This document shows, piece by piece, positions 47,360 through 58,530 of a stretch of DNA of 64,000 nucleotides. This stretch comes from Vibrio gangliei (GTDB taxonomy: Bacteria > Pseudomonadota > Gammaproteobacteria > Enterobacterales > Vibrionaceae). A program made the position numbers and the translations under genes. Position 1 is the first letter of the stretch. Every line of letters starts with the position of its first letter. The DNA is taken from contig NZ_AP021869.1 in the NCBI RefSeq assembly GCF_026001925.1, positions 1 to 64,000 of the forward strand, read 5' to 3'. The notes beneath the pieces are model-generated. The model did not search any database, was not told the origin of the DNA, and was given only the letters and a program-made list of their open reading frames with translations.

Positions 47360-47917
47360 ATGGATATGATGAAACAACGCTACTCTTCTTACTTTAGTTA
47401 TTTTTCAGGGCTTGATTGGCAACACGCGGCCGAGTTTTCATTCTCTGAGCAGCATGATCCGCAATGGTTGCAAGAGCAAGGCTCACTGTCTCAGCTCTTT
47501 TCTCAACAATGCCAACGATTAGTGGCTGAAGTGGTGCGTAATCAGTTAGTGCCAGTGCATGAATTGACTGACTTTCAAAAATCGATGTTGTTTGAGCATT
47601 CATGTGATGACCAAGATTGTTTGGTCCGAGATGTGATTTTGGCCGCTGATGGTGAGCCTTGGTTGCTTGGCAGCACAATTATTCCCCGCTCGTCATTAAG
47701 TGATGAGCAGTTTGATTTATCTCAGATAGGTGAGAAGCCTCTTGGCTTGACGGTATTCCAAGCCCAACAGGTTGCACGTGACCAGTTACATTTAGGCACG
47801 GTTGACTCGCCGTTAGGACAATTAGCAGCACGCAGTTCGCGTTTATGGATGAATAATAAGCCGATGTTAGTGGCAGAGTTATTTTTGCCACCATCGCCTA
47901 TTTATCGCAAGGAATGA
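47360..47917 (+). CDS. ubiC: Chorismate lyase UbiC
   Basis: This 185-residue enzyme converts chorismate to 4-hydroxybenzoate and pyruvate, the first step of ubiquinone synthesis. UbiC features include VREVLL-type [21 protein letters not shown] and the C-terminal [16 protein letters not shown]. Alternative starts at 47366 and 47369 lie in the same frame. The coding end overlaps ubiA by 4 bp, its product's user. Confidence 0.93.
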   Translation: MDMMKQRYSSYFSYFSGLDWQHAAEFSFSEQHDPQWLQEQGSLSQLFSQQCQRLVAEVVRNQLVPVHELTDFQKSMLFEHSCDDQDCLVRDVILAADGEPWLLGSTIIPRSSLSDEQFDLSQIGEKPLGLTVFQAQQVARDQLHLGTVDSPLGQLAARSSRLWMNNKPMLVAELFLPPSPIYRKE

Positions 47918-48780
47918 AAGCAATGACTATGGAAAAAGCGGCTGCGTATTGGCAGTTAACTCGAATGAATCGTCCCATTGGCTCTTTATTACTTTTGTGG
48001 CCAACCTTGTGGGCGTTATTGTTGGCCGCAGATGGATTACCAGATTGGCATGTCACTATTGTGTTTGTCCTTGGTGTCTTTACGATGCGTTCAGCGGGGT
48101 GTGTGATCAATGATTTTGCGGACCGCAAAGTCGATGGCCATGTTAAGCGCACTAAAAATCGCCCTTTGCCATCAGGATTGGTGAGCAGTAAAGAAGCGTT
48201 AGTTTTGTTTTTCGTGCTGGTATTGGTGTCATTCTTATTGGTACTCAGCATGAATCGCCTCACTATTGAGTTGTCTTTAGTGGGAGTGGTGTTGGCGTTT
48301 ATCTACCCATTTATGAAGCGATTTACTCATGTCCCTCAGTTATTTTTAGGCTTAGCGTTCAGCTGGGCGATTCCGATGGCGTGGGCAGCTGAATCCAACA
48401 GTTTACCTCCTGAAGTGTGGTTAGTTTTCGCGATTAATATGCTGTGGACCATTGCCTACGATACTCAATACGCCATGGTTGACCGAGATGATGATTTAAA
48501 AATTGGCATTAAGTCGACCGCGATTTTGTTTGGTCGTTTCGATAAATTAATCATTGGTTTATTGCAGTTGGCGAGTTTATTACTGTTGATGGTGTTGGGT
48601 GATTGGATGTCATTATCACCTGTGTATTATTGGGGTGTGTTAGGCGCGGCTGCTTTATTTGTTTATCAACAGCGCTTGATTAAGGATAGAGAAAGAGAGG
48701 CGTGTTTTACCGCCTTCCTCAATAATAATTATGCTGGAATGGTGATCGCGTTAGGGATTCTATTGAGTGTGATTTTTTAG
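47914..48780 (+). CDS. ubiA: 4-hydroxybenzoate octaprenyltransferase UbiA
   Basis: This 288-residue intramembrane prenyltransferase attaches the polyprenyl chain to 4-hydroxybenzoate. The two Asp-rich motifs are present: [20 protein letters not shown] and [17 protein letters not shown]. It has about eight to nine helices. The ATG at 47914 overlaps the ubiC stop; ATG 47923 has better spacing to AAGGA and is possible. Confidence 0.95.
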   Translation: MKAMTMEKAAAYWQLTRMNRPIGSLLLLWPTLWALLLAADGLPDWHVTIVFVLGVFTMRSAGCVINDFADRKVDGHVKRTKNRPLPSGLVSSKEALVLFFVLVLVSFLLVLSMNRLTIELSLVGVVLAFIYPFMKRFTHVPQLFLGLAFSWAIPMAWAAESNSLPPEVWLVFAINMLWTIAYDTQYAMVDRDDDLKIGIKSTAILFGRFDKLIIGLLQLASLLLLMVLGDWMSLSPVYYWGVLGAAALFVYQQRLIKDREREACFTAFLNNNYAGMVIALGILLSVIF

Positions 48781-48812
48781 CTCTTAGTTCATCGCTCATT
48801 CTATTGTTTTAA

Positions 48813-48860
48813 AGAAAAACATGCCGCAGGTGCTTCCACTTGCGGCATGTTTGTTTTTAG
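48813..48860. terminator. Bidirectional terminator between ubiA and plsB
   Basis: AAACATGCCGCA (48818-48829) pairs with TGCGGCATGTTT (48841-48852), with inner pairs around the loop and A and T tracts outside. It serves two convergent genes. Confidence 0.85.
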
Positions 48861-48876
48861 ACGGTAAAGCATCGAA

Positions 48877-51294
48877 TCAGTCTTTGCGCATGATGCTTTC
48901 TTGTAGCGTCAATTGAATTTCCGGTGACAGCAATTCACCCAATAAGTCGACCAAAACTTGAGTTTGGTTTGATTCTGACTGCTCCAAATAGCCTTGTTGC
49001 TTGAGAGTTTGGAATAGAGTGATGAACACGCCTTTATCAAAAAACTCTGGTGCATTAATGCCATGCAGGCGGCCTAAACGCTGCGCAATATTTTGGCTTT
49101 GTTGTTCCAATAAGCCTTTATCAATATCGGGCATGGCAACCAATTGCGTCAGTGCTATCGCGTAGCGTTGCAAGGTTTCGACAATCGTGCGCGATAGTAA
49201 GATCAGCACTTGTACATGAGCTGGGTTAATTGATAACTCACCTTCTTGTTCTATCACTAGTTGTTGGCGGATCAGTTCATTAACATGGTTGTTAATCACA
49301 TCTTCAAGTTCATCATCTTGATAATGCAGGAATAATTCCGCTTTTAAGAATGGGAAGATTAAGCCAATAGCATGGTGTAATTGTTGGCGTGAAATGTGTT
49401 CTTTTTGCACCACTAAGTGGGCAATTAAAGAAGGTAAGGCAAACAAGTGAATGATGTTATTGCGATAATAGGTCATCAAAATCGACTGACTACGATCGAG
49501 TGAAATGATGTCACCTTTATCATCCGCTTCGACCATGAATTTATCGAGCTTTTCGGCATGCTCGACTAATTCTGCTGCCGTGGCATTGGGTACTGTGCTG
49601 GTTGAGCTATAAGGTACATTCGACAGCAGAGCTAAGTAACACTCAATTTGTTGTTCCAGTTTCTTACGTGACAATGCGCGTTGGTTGGAGGCTAATAATG
49701 CTGTCGAACAGAGCGTTAACGCATTGGCCGCAGCTGCATCGTTAATGTGTGTCATCATCTTGTTGGCCAACTTATTCACAACAGGGTTCATCCATTGTGG
49801 TTTTTGACCATCTTGATTTTGGTTTTCTTTACTCGACCAACCCGGTACTTCTTCATTGAGGTACTGATTCAAGTTAATCGGCTCACCAAAGTTGACGTAG
49901 CCTTGGCCGAAATTACGCAATTTACGTAATGTTTTCAGAACCATACCCGCACTTTCTTTTTCTTTACGTTTGCCGGTCAACTCTTTGGTGTAGGTGGCGA
50001 CTTCCATCACGTGTTCATAACCGATGTAAACAGGAACTAATGTCACAGGGCGGTTTAAGCCACGCAGCATGGTTTGAATTGTCATCGCTAGCATGCCGGT
50101 TTTGGCTTGTAATAAGCGACCAGTGCGTGAGCGTCCGCCTTCACTGAAAAATTCGACCGAATAACCTTTAATAAACAACTCAGCCAAATATTCGCGGAAA
50201 ATGGTTGAATACAGCTTGTTGCCTTTAAAGCTGCGACGAATAAAGAACGCACCACCACGGCGGAAAATCGGGCCAGCAGGGAAGAAGTTTAAGTTCACTC
50301 CCGCTGCAATGTGTGGTGGTACCATGCCTTCATGATGTAAAACATAAGACAATAATAGGTAATCCATGTGGCTTCGGTGGCAAGGCACATAAATGATTTC
50401 ATGGCCATCTTGCGCCAGTTTACGCACGCTTGCCATGTTATTGATATTTAAGCCTTGGTACAGTTTATTCCACAACCAACCGAGGAATCGAGCGCCAACA
50501 CGAATCAAGGTATAAGAGAAATCCGCCGCGATTTCTTCTAGCATGTCTTGCGCGTGTTTTTGTGCTTTTTCGAGAGAAATATTTTTACTGCTCGCTTCGT
50601 CTTGAATCGCTTTTTGGATTTCAGGCGATTTCAACAAGCGATTAAACAGCACTTGGCGCTGCGGCAAACTTGGGCCTGATGCGGCTAATTTTTGACGAGA
50701 AAAGTGAATGCGAGCCACACGAGCCAATTTGTGCGCGATGGTTTCATCCACCCCGTGCGTGTCAGCCATATAACGTAGTGATACAAAAGGGCTAAAGCGG
50801 ATCATACAATCGCGCCCTGAAGAAACGAGTAAGCGGCTTTTTTGGCAGGCACTGATCGCTTGTAAATATGGTTTCTCTTTGCCTTCTTTATTCGGTTTAC
50901 GACCCCATAAAATGGCGGTAGGTAGAACTTGAATATCCAACTCTAGGTCGTCTTGATGCAATTTAAGTAAATCAGTAAACAGCTCAACCGACTTTTGCGG
51001 TAAGACCTGCTTACTTTGCTGAGTGATGCCTTTTGAGGTTAAAAACACAAAGCGTGAAAATTCTTTACCGTTAACCATGAGCGGAGTGAGAGGATCGGGT
51101 AAACCGAGTGCTTTGGTTTGGGTTTGCAAGCTGATCAGATCGATGTCTGAATCAAACGGCATCGCATACACGATGGGCTTAGTTAAATCTATCGTTAACT
51201 CTTCCACCGGATTGGCAGGAATGGTTTTACCTTTTACCAACAATGACAGCGGTAACTTAAGCAGAGAACGAGAAACTAGGTGTCCGTAAGACAT
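48877..51294 (-). CDS. plsB: Glycerol-3-phosphate 1-O-acyltransferase PlsB
   Basis: This 805-residue membrane-bound acyltransferase makes lysophosphatidic acid from acyl-ACP or acyl-CoA and glycerol-3-phosphate. The acyltransferase motifs are [12 protein letters not shown] (HX4D) and [14 protein letters not shown] longer frame reaches 51381, but the ATG at 51294 starts [16 protein letters not shown], the conserved N-terminus, and gives a length near the E. coli 807. Divergent from lexA. Confidence 0.95.
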   Translation of the reverse strand: MSYGHLVSRSLLKLPLSLLVKGKTIPANPVEELTIDLTKPIVYAMPFDSDIDLISLQTQTKALGLPDPLTPLMVNGKEFSRFVFLTSKGITQQSKQVLPQKSVELFTDLLKLHQDDLELDIQVLPTAILWGRKPNKEGKEKPYLQAISACQKSRLLVSSGRDCMIRFSPFVSLRYMADTHGVDETIAHKLARVARIHFSRQKLAASGPSLPQRQVLFNRLLKSPEIQKAIQDEASSKNISLEKAQKHAQDMLEEIAADFSYTLIRVGARFLGWLWNKLYQGLNINNMASVRKLAQDGHEIIYVPCHRSHMDYLLLSYVLHHEGMVPPHIAAGVNLNFFPAGPIFRRGGAFFIRRSFKGNKLYSTIFREYLAELFIKGYSVEFFSEGGRSRTGRLLQAKTGMLAMTIQTMLRGLNRPVTLVPVYIGYEHVMEVATYTKELTGKRKEKESAGMVLKTLRKLRNFGQGYVNFGEPINLNQYLNEEVPGWSSKENQNQDGQKPQWMNPVVNKLANKMMTHINDAAAANALTLCSTALLASNQRALSRKKLEQQIECYLALLSNVPYSSTSTVPNATAAELVEHAEKLDKFMVEADDKGDIISLDRSQSILMTYYRNNIIHLFALPSLIAHLVVQKEHISRQQLHHAIGLIFPFLKAELFLHYQDDELEDVINNHVNELIRQQLVIEQEGELSINPAHVQVLILLSRTIVETLQRYAIALTQLVAMPDIDKGLLEQQSQNIAQRLGRLHGINAPEFFDKGVFITLFQTLKQQGYLEQSESNQTQVLVDLLGELLSPEIQLTLQESIMRKD

Positions 51295-51525
51295 AGCAAT
51301 GTATAGCCTCAAAAGTAAAAAACAGTGGGAATGAAAACAAACGGCCCACAAATGCGCTGCAAGAATAGCAGAAAACGCCACATTCTATTAGCTTATTCCG
51401 GTCAAATCATCCCAATACCAAGCAAATCCTGACTTTTCAATGAGATTCAAATTGATATACGCATTAAGTTACTTGGGGATAAATGATTAAAAAGTGATTC
51501 ATATCTCTGGAGTTATTTTATTTTA

Positions 51526-51561
51526 CTGTATATACTCACAGTCAACTGTATAAAAAGACAG
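51526..51561 (+). promoter_or_regulatory. Two LexA (SOS) boxes upstream of lexA
   Basis: CTGTATATACTCACAG (51526-51541) and CTGTATAAAAAGACAG (51546-51561) each keep the CTG-N10-CAG frame and lie 20 bp apart, eight bases before the lexA ATG region. The double box is the known autoregulated arrangement of gammaproteobacterial lexA. Confidence 0.9.
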
Positions 51562-51568
51562 GTGAATT

Positions 51569-52192
51569 ATGAAGCCCTTAACGCCTCGCCAGCAACAAAT
51601 TTTTGAACTGATCAAAGATAAGATTGATATGACCGGAATGCCGCCTACTCGTGCTGAGATTGCTCGTGAACTTGGGTTTCGTTCCGCTAATGCCGCAGAA
51701 GAGCATTTAAAAGCTTTAGCGCGAAAAAATGTAATTGAAATTATTCCTGGTGCTTCGCGCGGTATTCGCATCGTGCAAGCCGAAGAAGAACTGCTGGAAG
51801 ATCAGGGTTTACCTTTGATTGGTCAAGTGGCAGCGGGTGAACCTATCTTGGCGCAAGAACACGTTGAAAGCCATTATCAAGTTGATCCATCTATGTTTCG
51901 ACCACAAGCGGATTTCTTATTGCGTGTACATGGCATGAGTATGAAAGACATCGGTATTATTGATGGCGATTTGCTTGCGGTACACAAGACTCAAGATGTA
52001 CGTGATGGGCAAGTGGTTGTCGCTCGCGTGGATGACGATGTCACAGTGAAGCGCTTAGAACGTAAAGGTTCTAAAGTATTGCTGCATGCAGAGAATGAAG
52101 AGTTTAGCCCAATTGAAGTGGACTTAACCCAACAAGAGTTAACCATTGAAGGCTTGGCGGTTGGCATTATTCGTAATAACACTTGGATGTAA
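51569..52192 (+). CDS. lexA: SOS repressor LexA
   Basis: This 207-residue repressor-protease has an N-terminal winged-helix DNA-binding domain (1-70; [23 protein letters not shown]) and a C-terminal S24 peptidase domain. The self-cleavage Ala-Gly is in QVAAGEP, the serine is in HGMSMKDIG and the lysine in VTVKRLE. RecA filaments trigger its cleavage. Two SOS boxes precede it. dinF, its usual operon partner in E. coli, is separated here by a methyltransferase gene. Confidence 0.97.
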   Translation: MKPLTPRQQQIFELIKDKIDMTGMPPTRAEIARELGFRSANAAEEHLKALARKNVIEIIPGASRGIRIVQAEEELLEDQGLPLIGQVAAGEPILAQEHVESHYQVDPSMFRPQADFLLRVHGMSMKDIGIIDGDLLAVHKTQDVRDGQVVVARVDDDVTVKRLERKGSKVLLHAENEEFSPIEVDLTQQELTIEGLAVGIIRNNTWM

Positions 52193-52249
52193 CCTGTTTT
52201 CCGTTCTTATTCTCACTGCTCTTATCAGTAAAAAACTGATTTAATACGC

Positions 52250-52278
52250 TTGAATGTTAAAATGAGAATCATTATCAT
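52250..52278 (+). promoter_or_regulatory. Fur-box promoter of the methyltransferase gene
   Basis: TTGAAT (52250-52255), a 17-bp gap and TATCAT (52273-52278) form a promoter. The Fur-box 19-mer at 52258-52276 matches the consensus GATAATGATAATCATTATC at 16 positions and overlaps the spacer and -10, so iron-bound Fur should repress. Confidence 0.75.
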
Positions 52279-52307
52279 CAATTAATCTCACGCCAGGAGG
52301 TTAATTG

Positions 52308-53132
52308 ATGAGCCTTTCTTCTGAACACCGTAAAACATCGTCGTCACAAACGTATCAAGTCCCGAGTGATTTGTTGCAACCATTGTGGCTGCGTAGTCGT
52401 GAAAGTTTGATTGATGATGGTTTGGTGTATGACCCTATTGCCGCTCGTGCTTGTCAGCGGTGCCACCTTTCCGATGAGTGTCTTTCTGGCGATATCGATC
52501 AAAAGCAATTACTTCATGTCACCTTGACCCAATTGTGCGATATGGAAGTGGCTCGTTTCTTAAAGCATCATCCTAACGCGTGGATCATCAATGTTGGCGC
52601 TGGGCTCGATACGCGTTTTTATCGTTTAGATAATGGTTTGTGTCATTGGATCGAAGTGGATGTGGATGAAACCTTGCTGTGGCGTCAAAGGCTGTTTCAT
52701 CATAGCGAACGATACACCATGATGTGTGGCTCAGTTCCTGATATGAGTTGGTTAGAGCAAATTAGAATCCCCGAAACTGCACCCGTATTGGTCGTGTGTG
52801 AGCAAGCCCTGTTGAATCAACCGCGTAACCAGGTGGCACATTTTGTGCAAAAAATTGGTCGTCATTTTTCTCATGCTGAAGCGTGCTTAGTTTTAGCGGG
52901 GGACAAAACGCAGAGCCATTGGGGCAAAAAAATGGGCTGTGTGCCTTATTCTCATGGATTAAAAAATCCGTTAACCAGTTTAGTCTCTTGGTTGCCCTGG
53001 ATTTACCAAATCAAAGCTTACTCACCAATTGAGAGCGATTGTAAACGTTGGCGTGCGTGGCAACGAGTGGCGGCCAAATTGCCTTTTCTTAAACATCGTC
53101 TCACGCCGAGCCTCATTCATTTACGCTGGTGA
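52308..53132 (+). CDS. Class I SAM-dependent methyltransferase (leucine carboxyl methyltransferase-like), Fur-regulated
   Basis: This 274-residue protein (from ATG 52308; AGGAGG lies seven bases ahead) resembles the LCM/PCMT-type methyltransferase family. SAM motif I is INVGAGLDTRFYRLD, with the acidic loop IEVDVDETLLWRQRL after it and VLVVCEQALLN later. An N-terminal cysteine cluster CQRCHLSDEC (about residues 49-58) is unusual. In some secondary-metabolite pathways such enzymes methylate carboxylates. Its promoter is overlapped by a strong Fur box, so low iron should induce it. Substrate unknown. Confidence 0.8.
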   Translation: MSLSSEHRKTSSSQTYQVPSDLLQPLWLRSRESLIDDGLVYDPIAARACQRCHLSDECLSGDIDQKQLLHVTLTQLCDMEVARFLKHHPNAWIINVGAGLDTRFYRLDNGLCHWIEVDVDETLLWRQRLFHHSERYTMMCGSVPDMSWLEQIRIPETAPVLVVCEQALLNQPRNQVAHFVQKIGRHFSHAEACLVLAGDKTQSHWGKKMGCVPYSHGLKNPLTSLVSWLPWIYQIKAYSPIESDCKRWRAWQRVAAKLPFLKHRLTPSLIHLRW

Positions 53133-53221
53133 GCATGATTTAAACAGGTCGTTATTGGCTTAGGAATTTCTTTACAAAAAAAAGCAGGGTAGACTGAGCT
53201 TTCATCTAAGCGAGGTTTTCC

Positions 53222-54574
53222 GTGATCCAACAGTTGCAACAGATTCTTTCTCAGCGAGCATTACACAAACAAGTGCTGACACTTGCCATTCCTATGGTGC
53301 TTTCCAATATTACCGTACCTTTGTTAGGTTTGGTCGATGCGGCGGTCATCGGGCATCTGGATTATGCTTGGTATCTCGGCGGTGTGGCTTTGGGCAGCAC
53401 CATGATCAGTGTGACGTTTTGGTTGCTGGGCTTTTTACGTATGGCGACCACCGGGTTAACGGCGCAAGCTCAAGGTGAGCAGAGTGCGCATAAGTTGGCG
53501 AAAGTTTGGCTACAAGGCATGCTGGTGGCCTGGTCTTTGGCTGCTGTATTTCTATTATTTCATTCTCCCCTTGCTGATTTGATCTTTTCGCTAAGTAATG
53601 CCAGTGAAGAAGTGAAACACTATGGCATGCAATATTTCTCTATTCGCGTATGGAGTGCACCGGCGGCATTGGCCAACTTTGTGATTTTAGGTTGGCTATT
53701 AGGCACACAAAATGCGCGAGCGCCGATGTGGCTAGTGATTATCACCAACCTTGCCAATATTATTTTGGATGTGCTGTTTGTATTGGTGTTTGATTGGAAA
53801 GTCGCAGGTGCCGCTTGGGCGTCGGTTGCGGCTGATTATACCGGTTTGGCGCTTGGTTTAGTTTTTGTAATGCGTACTTGGATTAAGCAGCAACTGCCAA
53901 GTGTGGTGAGTTTGTTGCCATCAGCGACACAAGGGATTGGTCGTATGCTGCGCTTAAACAGCGATATCTTTTTACGCTCTTTATGCTTACAAGCGGTATT
54001 CAGCTTTATGACCTTTCAAGGGGCAGCTTTAGGTGATCAGGTGGTGGCCGCAAATGCGGTGTTAATGAGCTTCTTAATGATGGTGTCTTATGGCATGGAT
54101 GGTTTTGCCTATGCAATGGAAGCCATGGTGGGCAAAGCGGTTGGAGCAAAAAGCCGTGGGCAGTTATTAAACTCTCTTATCGGTACCTCATTTTGGGGTT
54201 TGATATGTAGCCTACTGCTGACTTTGCTATTCTTCTTATTTGGTCACCAACTCATTCGTTTGATCACCGATATCCCAAATGTACAGGCACAAGCGGATAT
54301 TTATCTGCCTTGGCTGGTAGTGATGCCACTGGTTTCAATGTGGTGCTTCTTACTTGATGGTATTTTTGTGGGCGCGACCAAAGGCAAAGACATGCGCAAT
54401 AGTATGTTGGTGGCGATGTTGTGTTTCTTTGCGCTGTACTTTAGTTTCGCTTCTTGGGGCAATCATGCTTTATGGCTTGCCATGTTGAGCTTCATGGGAA
54501 TGCGTGGTGTTGGTCTGGCGGTCATATTCATTAAGCAATGGAAAGCTCAGACTTTTATTGAAGCGACTTCTTAA
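53222..54574 (+). CDS. dinF: MATE family efflux transporter DinF
   Basis: This 450-residue multidrug and toxin extrusion protein has 12 helices in two bundles; conserved elements are LVDAAVIGHL, LGFLRMATTGLTAQA and the later YGMDGFAYAMEAMVG. In E. coli dinF follows lexA and is SOS-induced; here a methyltransferase gene and its Fur promoter intervene, so SOS control may be weakened. The start is GTG 53222 with GAGG ahead. A strong terminator follows. Confidence 0.9.
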   Translation: MIQQLQQILSQRALHKQVLTLAIPMVLSNITVPLLGLVDAAVIGHLDYAWYLGGVALGSTMISVTFWLLGFLRMATTGLTAQAQGEQSAHKLAKVWLQGMLVAWSLAAVFLLFHSPLADLIFSLSNASEEVKHYGMQYFSIRVWSAPAALANFVILGWLLGTQNARAPMWLVIITNLANIILDVLFVLVFDWKVAGAAWASVAADYTGLALGLVFVMRTWIKQQLPSVVSLLPSATQGIGRMLRLNSDIFLRSLCLQAVFSFMTFQGAALGDQVVAANAVLMSFLMMVSYGMDGFAYAMEAMVGKAVGAKSRGQLLNSLIGTSFWGLICSLLLTLLFFLFGHQLIRLITDIPNVQAQADIYLPWLVVMPLVSMWCFLLDGIFVGATKGKDMRNSMLVAMLCFFALYFSFASWGNHALWLAMLSFMGMRGVGLAVIFIKQWKAQTFIEATS

Positions 54575-54590
54575 TTTCGCGGATAAGAAT

Positions 54591-54629
54591 AAGGCGCTGA
54601 TGGACAGAACCATTAGCGCCTTTTTTTCA
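54591..54629 (+). terminator. Terminator after dinF
   Basis: AAGGCGCTgATGG (54591-54603) pairs with CCATtAGCGCCTT (54610-54622), followed by a T run. Confidence 0.85.
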
Positions 54630-54648
54630 TTTATGATTGGAATCTAAC

Positions 54649-56049
54649 TTAAAACAAGCGATTGAGACCATTTAATGCCGCCACACGATAGGCTTCCGCC
54701 ATGGTTGGGTAGTTGAATGTGGTATTCACAAAATATTCAATGGTATTGGCTGGGCCTTTTTGTTCCATAATCGCTTGGCCGATATGAATGATTTCTGCCG
54801 CGCGTTCACCAAAGCAGTGAATGCCCAAAATTTGTTTGGTTTCTCGGTGGAATAAAATTTTCAAGCTGCCAATGTCTTTACCGGCAATTTGCGCGCGAGC
54901 TAAGTGTTTAAACGACGCACGACCCACTTCATAAGGCACTTTTGCTGCGGTTAACTCTTGCTCTGTTTTACCGACCGAACTGATTTCTGGAATGGTATAA
55001 ATCCCGGTTGGAATGTCATCAATTAAGAAGTTATCCGCTTTGCCTTTAGCGATGGCTTGAGCCACAAAGCGGCCTTGATCGTAAGCGGCACTTGCTAGGC
55101 TCGGATAACCAATCACATCACCGACCGCATAAACATGCTCAACTTCAGTTTGGTAACTATTATTGACGCTTAATTGGCCTCGAGAATCGGCTTTTAAACC
55201 AACCAATTCTAAATTTAAGGTGTCGGTATTACCGGTTCGACCATTGGCATACAGTAAGCAATCGGCTTTCATCTTCTTGCCGGATTCAAGATGGATGACG
55301 ACGCCATCGTCCGTACCTTCGATCTTACTGTAGGTTTCATCATTGCGGATCACCACGCCACTATTCCAGAAATGGTAGGAGAGGGCATCGGAGGTTTCAT
55401 TATCAAGAAAAGCCAATAAGCGATCACGAGTGTTGATTAAATCGGTTTTGACCTCTAATCCTCGGAAAATCGAGGCGTATTCACAGCCAATGACACCGGC
55501 ACCGTAGATGATGATGTGTCGAGGGTCATGCTTTAAATTTAAGATGGTGTCGCTGTTATAAATACGCTCATGATTGAAATCGACATCATCCGGTTGGTAT
55601 GGGCGAGAGCCGGTTGCAATGACAAATTTATCCGCGCTGTATTCTTCAGAGGTGCCATCGGCTTGAGTGACAGAAATGCTGTTCGGGCCAGTAAACGTGG
55701 CCTGTCCAAATAATAATGAGCAACTGTTGCGGTCGTAGAATCCTTGGCGTAAGCGGGTTTGCTTATCAATGACACTTTTGGCGTGGTTTAAAATATCGGA
55801 AAAAGAAGCGGTTAAACTGGTGTTGTTTTTGCAAAATAATGGGTTGTTATTAAATTCGATGATACGGCTAACCGCATGACGGAGGGCTTTTGATGGAATG
55901 GTGCCCCAGTGAGTACACCCGCCGCCAACACTGCTTTCTTTTTCAATGATAGCGACGTTTAGCCCTGCTTTTGCTAGCCCCATAGCAGCACCTTCACCGC
56001 CCGGGCCACTGCCGATGACAATGACATCAAAGTGTGTTGAATCCATCAT
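54649..56049 (-). CDS. sthA: Soluble pyridine nucleotide transhydrogenase SthA
   Basis: This 466-residue flavoprotein transfers hydride between NADPH and NAD+, lowering excess NADPH. The FAD motif [10 protein letters not shown] is near the N-terminus. The disulfide motif of relatives such as lipoamide dehydrogenase is changed to [15 protein letters not shown], lacking the second cysteine, typical of SthA. The NAD motif is [19 protein letters not shown] precedes the ATG. Divergent from fabR as in E. coli. Confidence 0.96.
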   Translation of the reverse strand: MMDSTHFDVIVIGSGPGGEGAAMGLAKAGLNVAIIEKESSVGGGCTHWGTIPSKALRHAVSRIIEFNNNPLFCKNNTSLTASFSDILNHAKSVIDKQTRLRQGFYDRNSCSLLFGQATFTGPNSISVTQADGTSEEYSADKFVIATGSRPYQPDDVDFNHERIYNSDTILNLKHDPRHIIIYGAGVIGCEYASIFRGLEVKTDLINTRDRLLAFLDNETSDALSYHFWNSGVVIRNDETYSKIEGTDDGVVIHLESGKKMKADCLLYANGRTGNTDTLNLELVGLKADSRGQLSVNNSYQTEVEHVYAVGDVIGYPSLASAAYDQGRFVAQAIAKGKADNFLIDDIPTGIYTIPEISSVGKTEQELTAAKVPYEVGRASFKHLARAQIAGKDIGSLKILFHRETKQILGIHCFGERAAEIIHIGQAIMEQKGPANTIEYFVNTTFNYPTMAEAYRVAALNGLNRLF

Positions 56050-56301
56050 GCTCTTCCTTTGGTTTATGTGAGCTTAGCGCCCACCGAGTTTATATCCAAT
56101 AAGGTCAAATTCTAACGCATTCATTTTTCGGGTAAATGATGGAGGCAGCAGACAGTCGTCATGATCACAGAGATTGAGTTGATTCAGGATAAATTTCGTT
56201 TTTTCGAGGAAAATTCAGTTGGTGTGATTAGGTACAAGAGGGATTTATCGGTATATTAGTTGCCCAATGATCATCAAAGATTGATAGCAAGAGAAGACAA
56301 T

Positions 56302-56916
56302 ATGGGAATTCGAGCTCAACAAAAAGAAAAAACGCGTCGCTCTTTGATTGATGCCGCCTTTGGTCAATTAAGTGCAGATCGTGGCTTTTCTAATTTAAGT
56401 TTGCGTGAAGTGTCTCGCGAGGCTGGGATTGCGCCGACGTCTTTCTATCGCCATTTTAAAGACATGGATGAACTTGGCTTAGTGATGGTGGATGAAGGTG
56501 GTTTATTGCTGCGACAATTGATGCGTCAGGCTCGTCAGCGCATTGTGGCAGAGGGCAGTTTAATTCGCACTTCGGTACAAACTTTTATGGAGTTTATTGA
56601 GCAAAGCCCGAACATTTTTCGCTTATTATTACGTGAGCGTTCAGGCACTTCGGCGGAGTTTCGTGCAGCGGTGGCGCGTGAAATCCAACATTTTGGCGCA
56701 GAATTAGCTGAGTATTTGGTTCGAGCCGGTCTTGAACCTGAATTGGCTGCGATTCAAGCGGAAGCCTCTGTGACTATCGTCTTTACTTCAGGAGCGGAAG
56801 CCTTGGATCTTGAAGCTGATGCGCGTGACGCACTGGCTGAGCGAATGATTTTGCAATTAAGAATGTTAGCCAAAGGCACTACGTTGATGAAAGGCGCAAT
56901 CAAAAAGTCTAAATAA
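56302..56916 (+). CDS. fabR: HTH-type transcriptional repressor FabR
   Basis: This 204-residue TetR-family repressor starts [20 protein letters not shown] and contains the helix-turn-helix [30 protein letters not shown]. FabR represses fabA/fabB, setting unsaturated fatty-acid levels, in response to acyl-ACP/CoA. A longer reading from 56260 starts at TTG and lacks a ribosome site; ATG 56302 has AGAGAAG ahead. It shares the divergent region with sthA. Confidence 0.94.
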   Translation: MGIRAQQKEKTRRSLIDAAFGQLSADRGFSNLSLREVSREAGIAPTSFYRHFKDMDELGLVMVDEGGLLLRQLMRQARQRIVAEGSLIRTSVQTFMEFIEQSPNIFRLLLRERSGTSAEFRAAVAREIQHFGAELAEYLVRAGLEPELAAIQAEASVTIVFTSGAEALDLEADARDALAERMILQLRMLAKGTTLMKGAIKKSK

Positions 56917-56934
56917 ATAATGGTTTGAAGCGAC

Positions 56935-56974
56935 AAGGCCGCTGAATATTCAGATATTCAGCGGCCTTATTTTT
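56935..56974 (+). terminator. Terminator between fabR and trmA
   Basis: AAGGCCGCTGAATAT (56935-56949) pairs perfectly with ATATTCAGCGGCCTT (56954-56968) around TCAG, followed by A then a T run. Confidence 0.88.
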
Positions 56975-56988
56975 TGAACGTTCGGTTT

Positions 56989-58095
56989 TTATTTACGCTC
57001 TAAAAACACGCCCACTTCCATATGATGAGTAAATGGGAACTGATCAAATAAAGCAAAGCGGGTGATATTATGGGTTTGCGCCAGAATGTCTAAATTATCT
57101 TTCAGTGTTTCTGGATTACATGAGATATACATGATGCGCTCATAGCCTTGAACCATTTTACAAGTCCCTTCATCCATGCCGGAACGTGGCGGATCGACAA
57201 AAATGGTGTTGCAGTTGTAGCTGGTTAAGTCGATATCGTTATCTTTTAGGCGTCGGAATTCGCGCTTTCCTTCCATCGCATCGGTAAAATCTTCCGCTGA
57301 CATGCGGATGATTTGTACATTATCAATGTTATTGGCTTTGATGTTGTATTGCGCCGAATCGACCGATGGCTTCGCCAGTTCGGTAGCCAGTACTCGCTCG
57401 AAGTTTTGCGCCAGCGCTAATGAGAAGTTGCCATTACCACAATAGAGTTCAAGTAAATCGCCTTGGCTGTCTTGGGTACAATCCACTGCCCATTCCAACA
57501 TTTTTTGCGCCACGATGCCGTTGGGTTGGGTGAAGCTGTTTTCTACTTGTTGATAAATATAGGGTTGGCCATTCACGTTCAGCTTTTCTACGACGTAATC
57601 TCTGTCCATGACGATTTTCATTTTACGCGCACGACCAATCAAATCGAGATTAAAGCCTTCTTCATTTAAGCGTTGCTTAAGTGCTCGGGCTTGCTGCTGC
57701 CATTCATCGTCTAATTGGCGGTGATAAAGCAAAGACACCAATACTTCACCACTTAGCGTCGATAAGAAATCCACTTGGAATAGTTTGGTGCGTAACACCG
57801 GGTTGTCTTTCATTGCATCCATCAGCAGTGGCATTAAATCATTGATTAAGCGACTGGCTGTGGGAAATTGATCAACACGGTACTTTTGGCGGGTGGCTTG
57901 ATCGAACATGATGTAGTACATGTCGTCGCCTTCATGCCAAACGCGAAATTCTGCACGCATACGGTAATGTTGTTCAGGTGACTCAAACACTTCGATGTCA
58001 GGCGTAGTGAATTCAGCAAACATATCGCCTAGTCGCTGCAGCTTGTCATCGAGTTGCTCTGCATAGCTGGTGGTGTTTGGGGTGATGTTTGCCAT
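56989..58095 (-). CDS. trmA: tRNA/tmRNA (uracil-C5)-methyltransferase TrmA
   Basis: This 368-residue enzyme makes ribothymidine at position 54 of tRNA and at U341 of tmRNA. SAM-binding [16 protein letters not shown] is present, and [11 protein letters not shown] and the catalytic cysteine in [13 protein letters not shown] are conserved. The N-terminal RNA-binding beta domain matches. It is convergent with fabR and divergent from the btuB riboswitch, as in enteric genomes. Confidence 0.96.
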   Translation of the reverse strand: MANITPNTTSYAEQLDDKLQRLGDMFAEFTTPDIEVFESPEQHYRMRAEFRVWHEGDDMYYIMFDQATRQKYRVDQFPTASRLINDLMPLLMDAMKDNPVLRTKLFQVDFLSTLSGEVLVSLLYHRQLDDEWQQQARALKQRLNEEGFNLDLIGRARKMKIVMDRDYVVEKLNVNGQPYIYQQVENSFTQPNGIVAQKMLEWAVDCTQDSQGDLLELYCGNGNFSLALAQNFERVLATELAKPSVDSAQYNIKANNIDNVQIIRMSAEDFTDAMEGKREFRRLKDNDIDLTSYNCNTIFVDPPRSGMDEGTCKMVQGYERIMYISCNPETLKDNLDILAQTHNITRFALFDQFPFTHHMEVGVFLERK

Positions 58096-58281
58096 AAATG
58101 AAAGCCTTTTAGTTACAACTGAACAGGTTTAGAACAAGGAGCGCAGATTTTATCCATCGAGCACCAGATGTCCAGTTTTGTCGTGCATCTATCCATTTTT
58201 TGCATGAAATAACGAAAAATATCGACTTCAGTTAACAATCAGTGGACATCAAAATCTTAGCACTTTAGGATTCTAACAGCT

Positions 58282-58480
58282 GGTGCCAGACTCATTTTTA
58301 TACAAAGTGAGTGGTGGCTGAAAAGGGAATTTGGTGCAAATCCAGAACTGACGCGCAGCGGTGATAAGAACGAAACTTTCTGGTTAAGAGCCAAACACTA
58401 CCTGTGGGTGGGAAGTCGAAAGGAGTAGGAGATAGCGAGCAATGCCTATCGAGCTTTAAGTCCGAATACCTACCAGTGAA
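58282..58480 (+). ncRNA. Cobalamin riboswitch upstream of btuB
   Basis: The leader holds the conserved cobalamin core: AAAAGGGAAT (58321-58330), then GGTGCAAATCC (58333-58343) with AACTGACGCGCAGCGGTGA after it. The B12-box-like segment AAGTCCGAATACCTACC is at 58458-58474. This is the AdoCbl-type element known before btuB. Binding of cobalamin should block translation of btuB, about 55 bp downstream. I placed the edges by the core motifs; they are approximate. Confidence 0.92.
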
Positions 58481-58530
58481 TCAGAGCGCTATGCTCATTA
58501 TGTTTCTCGCGTTTTAGGACTTACAACAAA

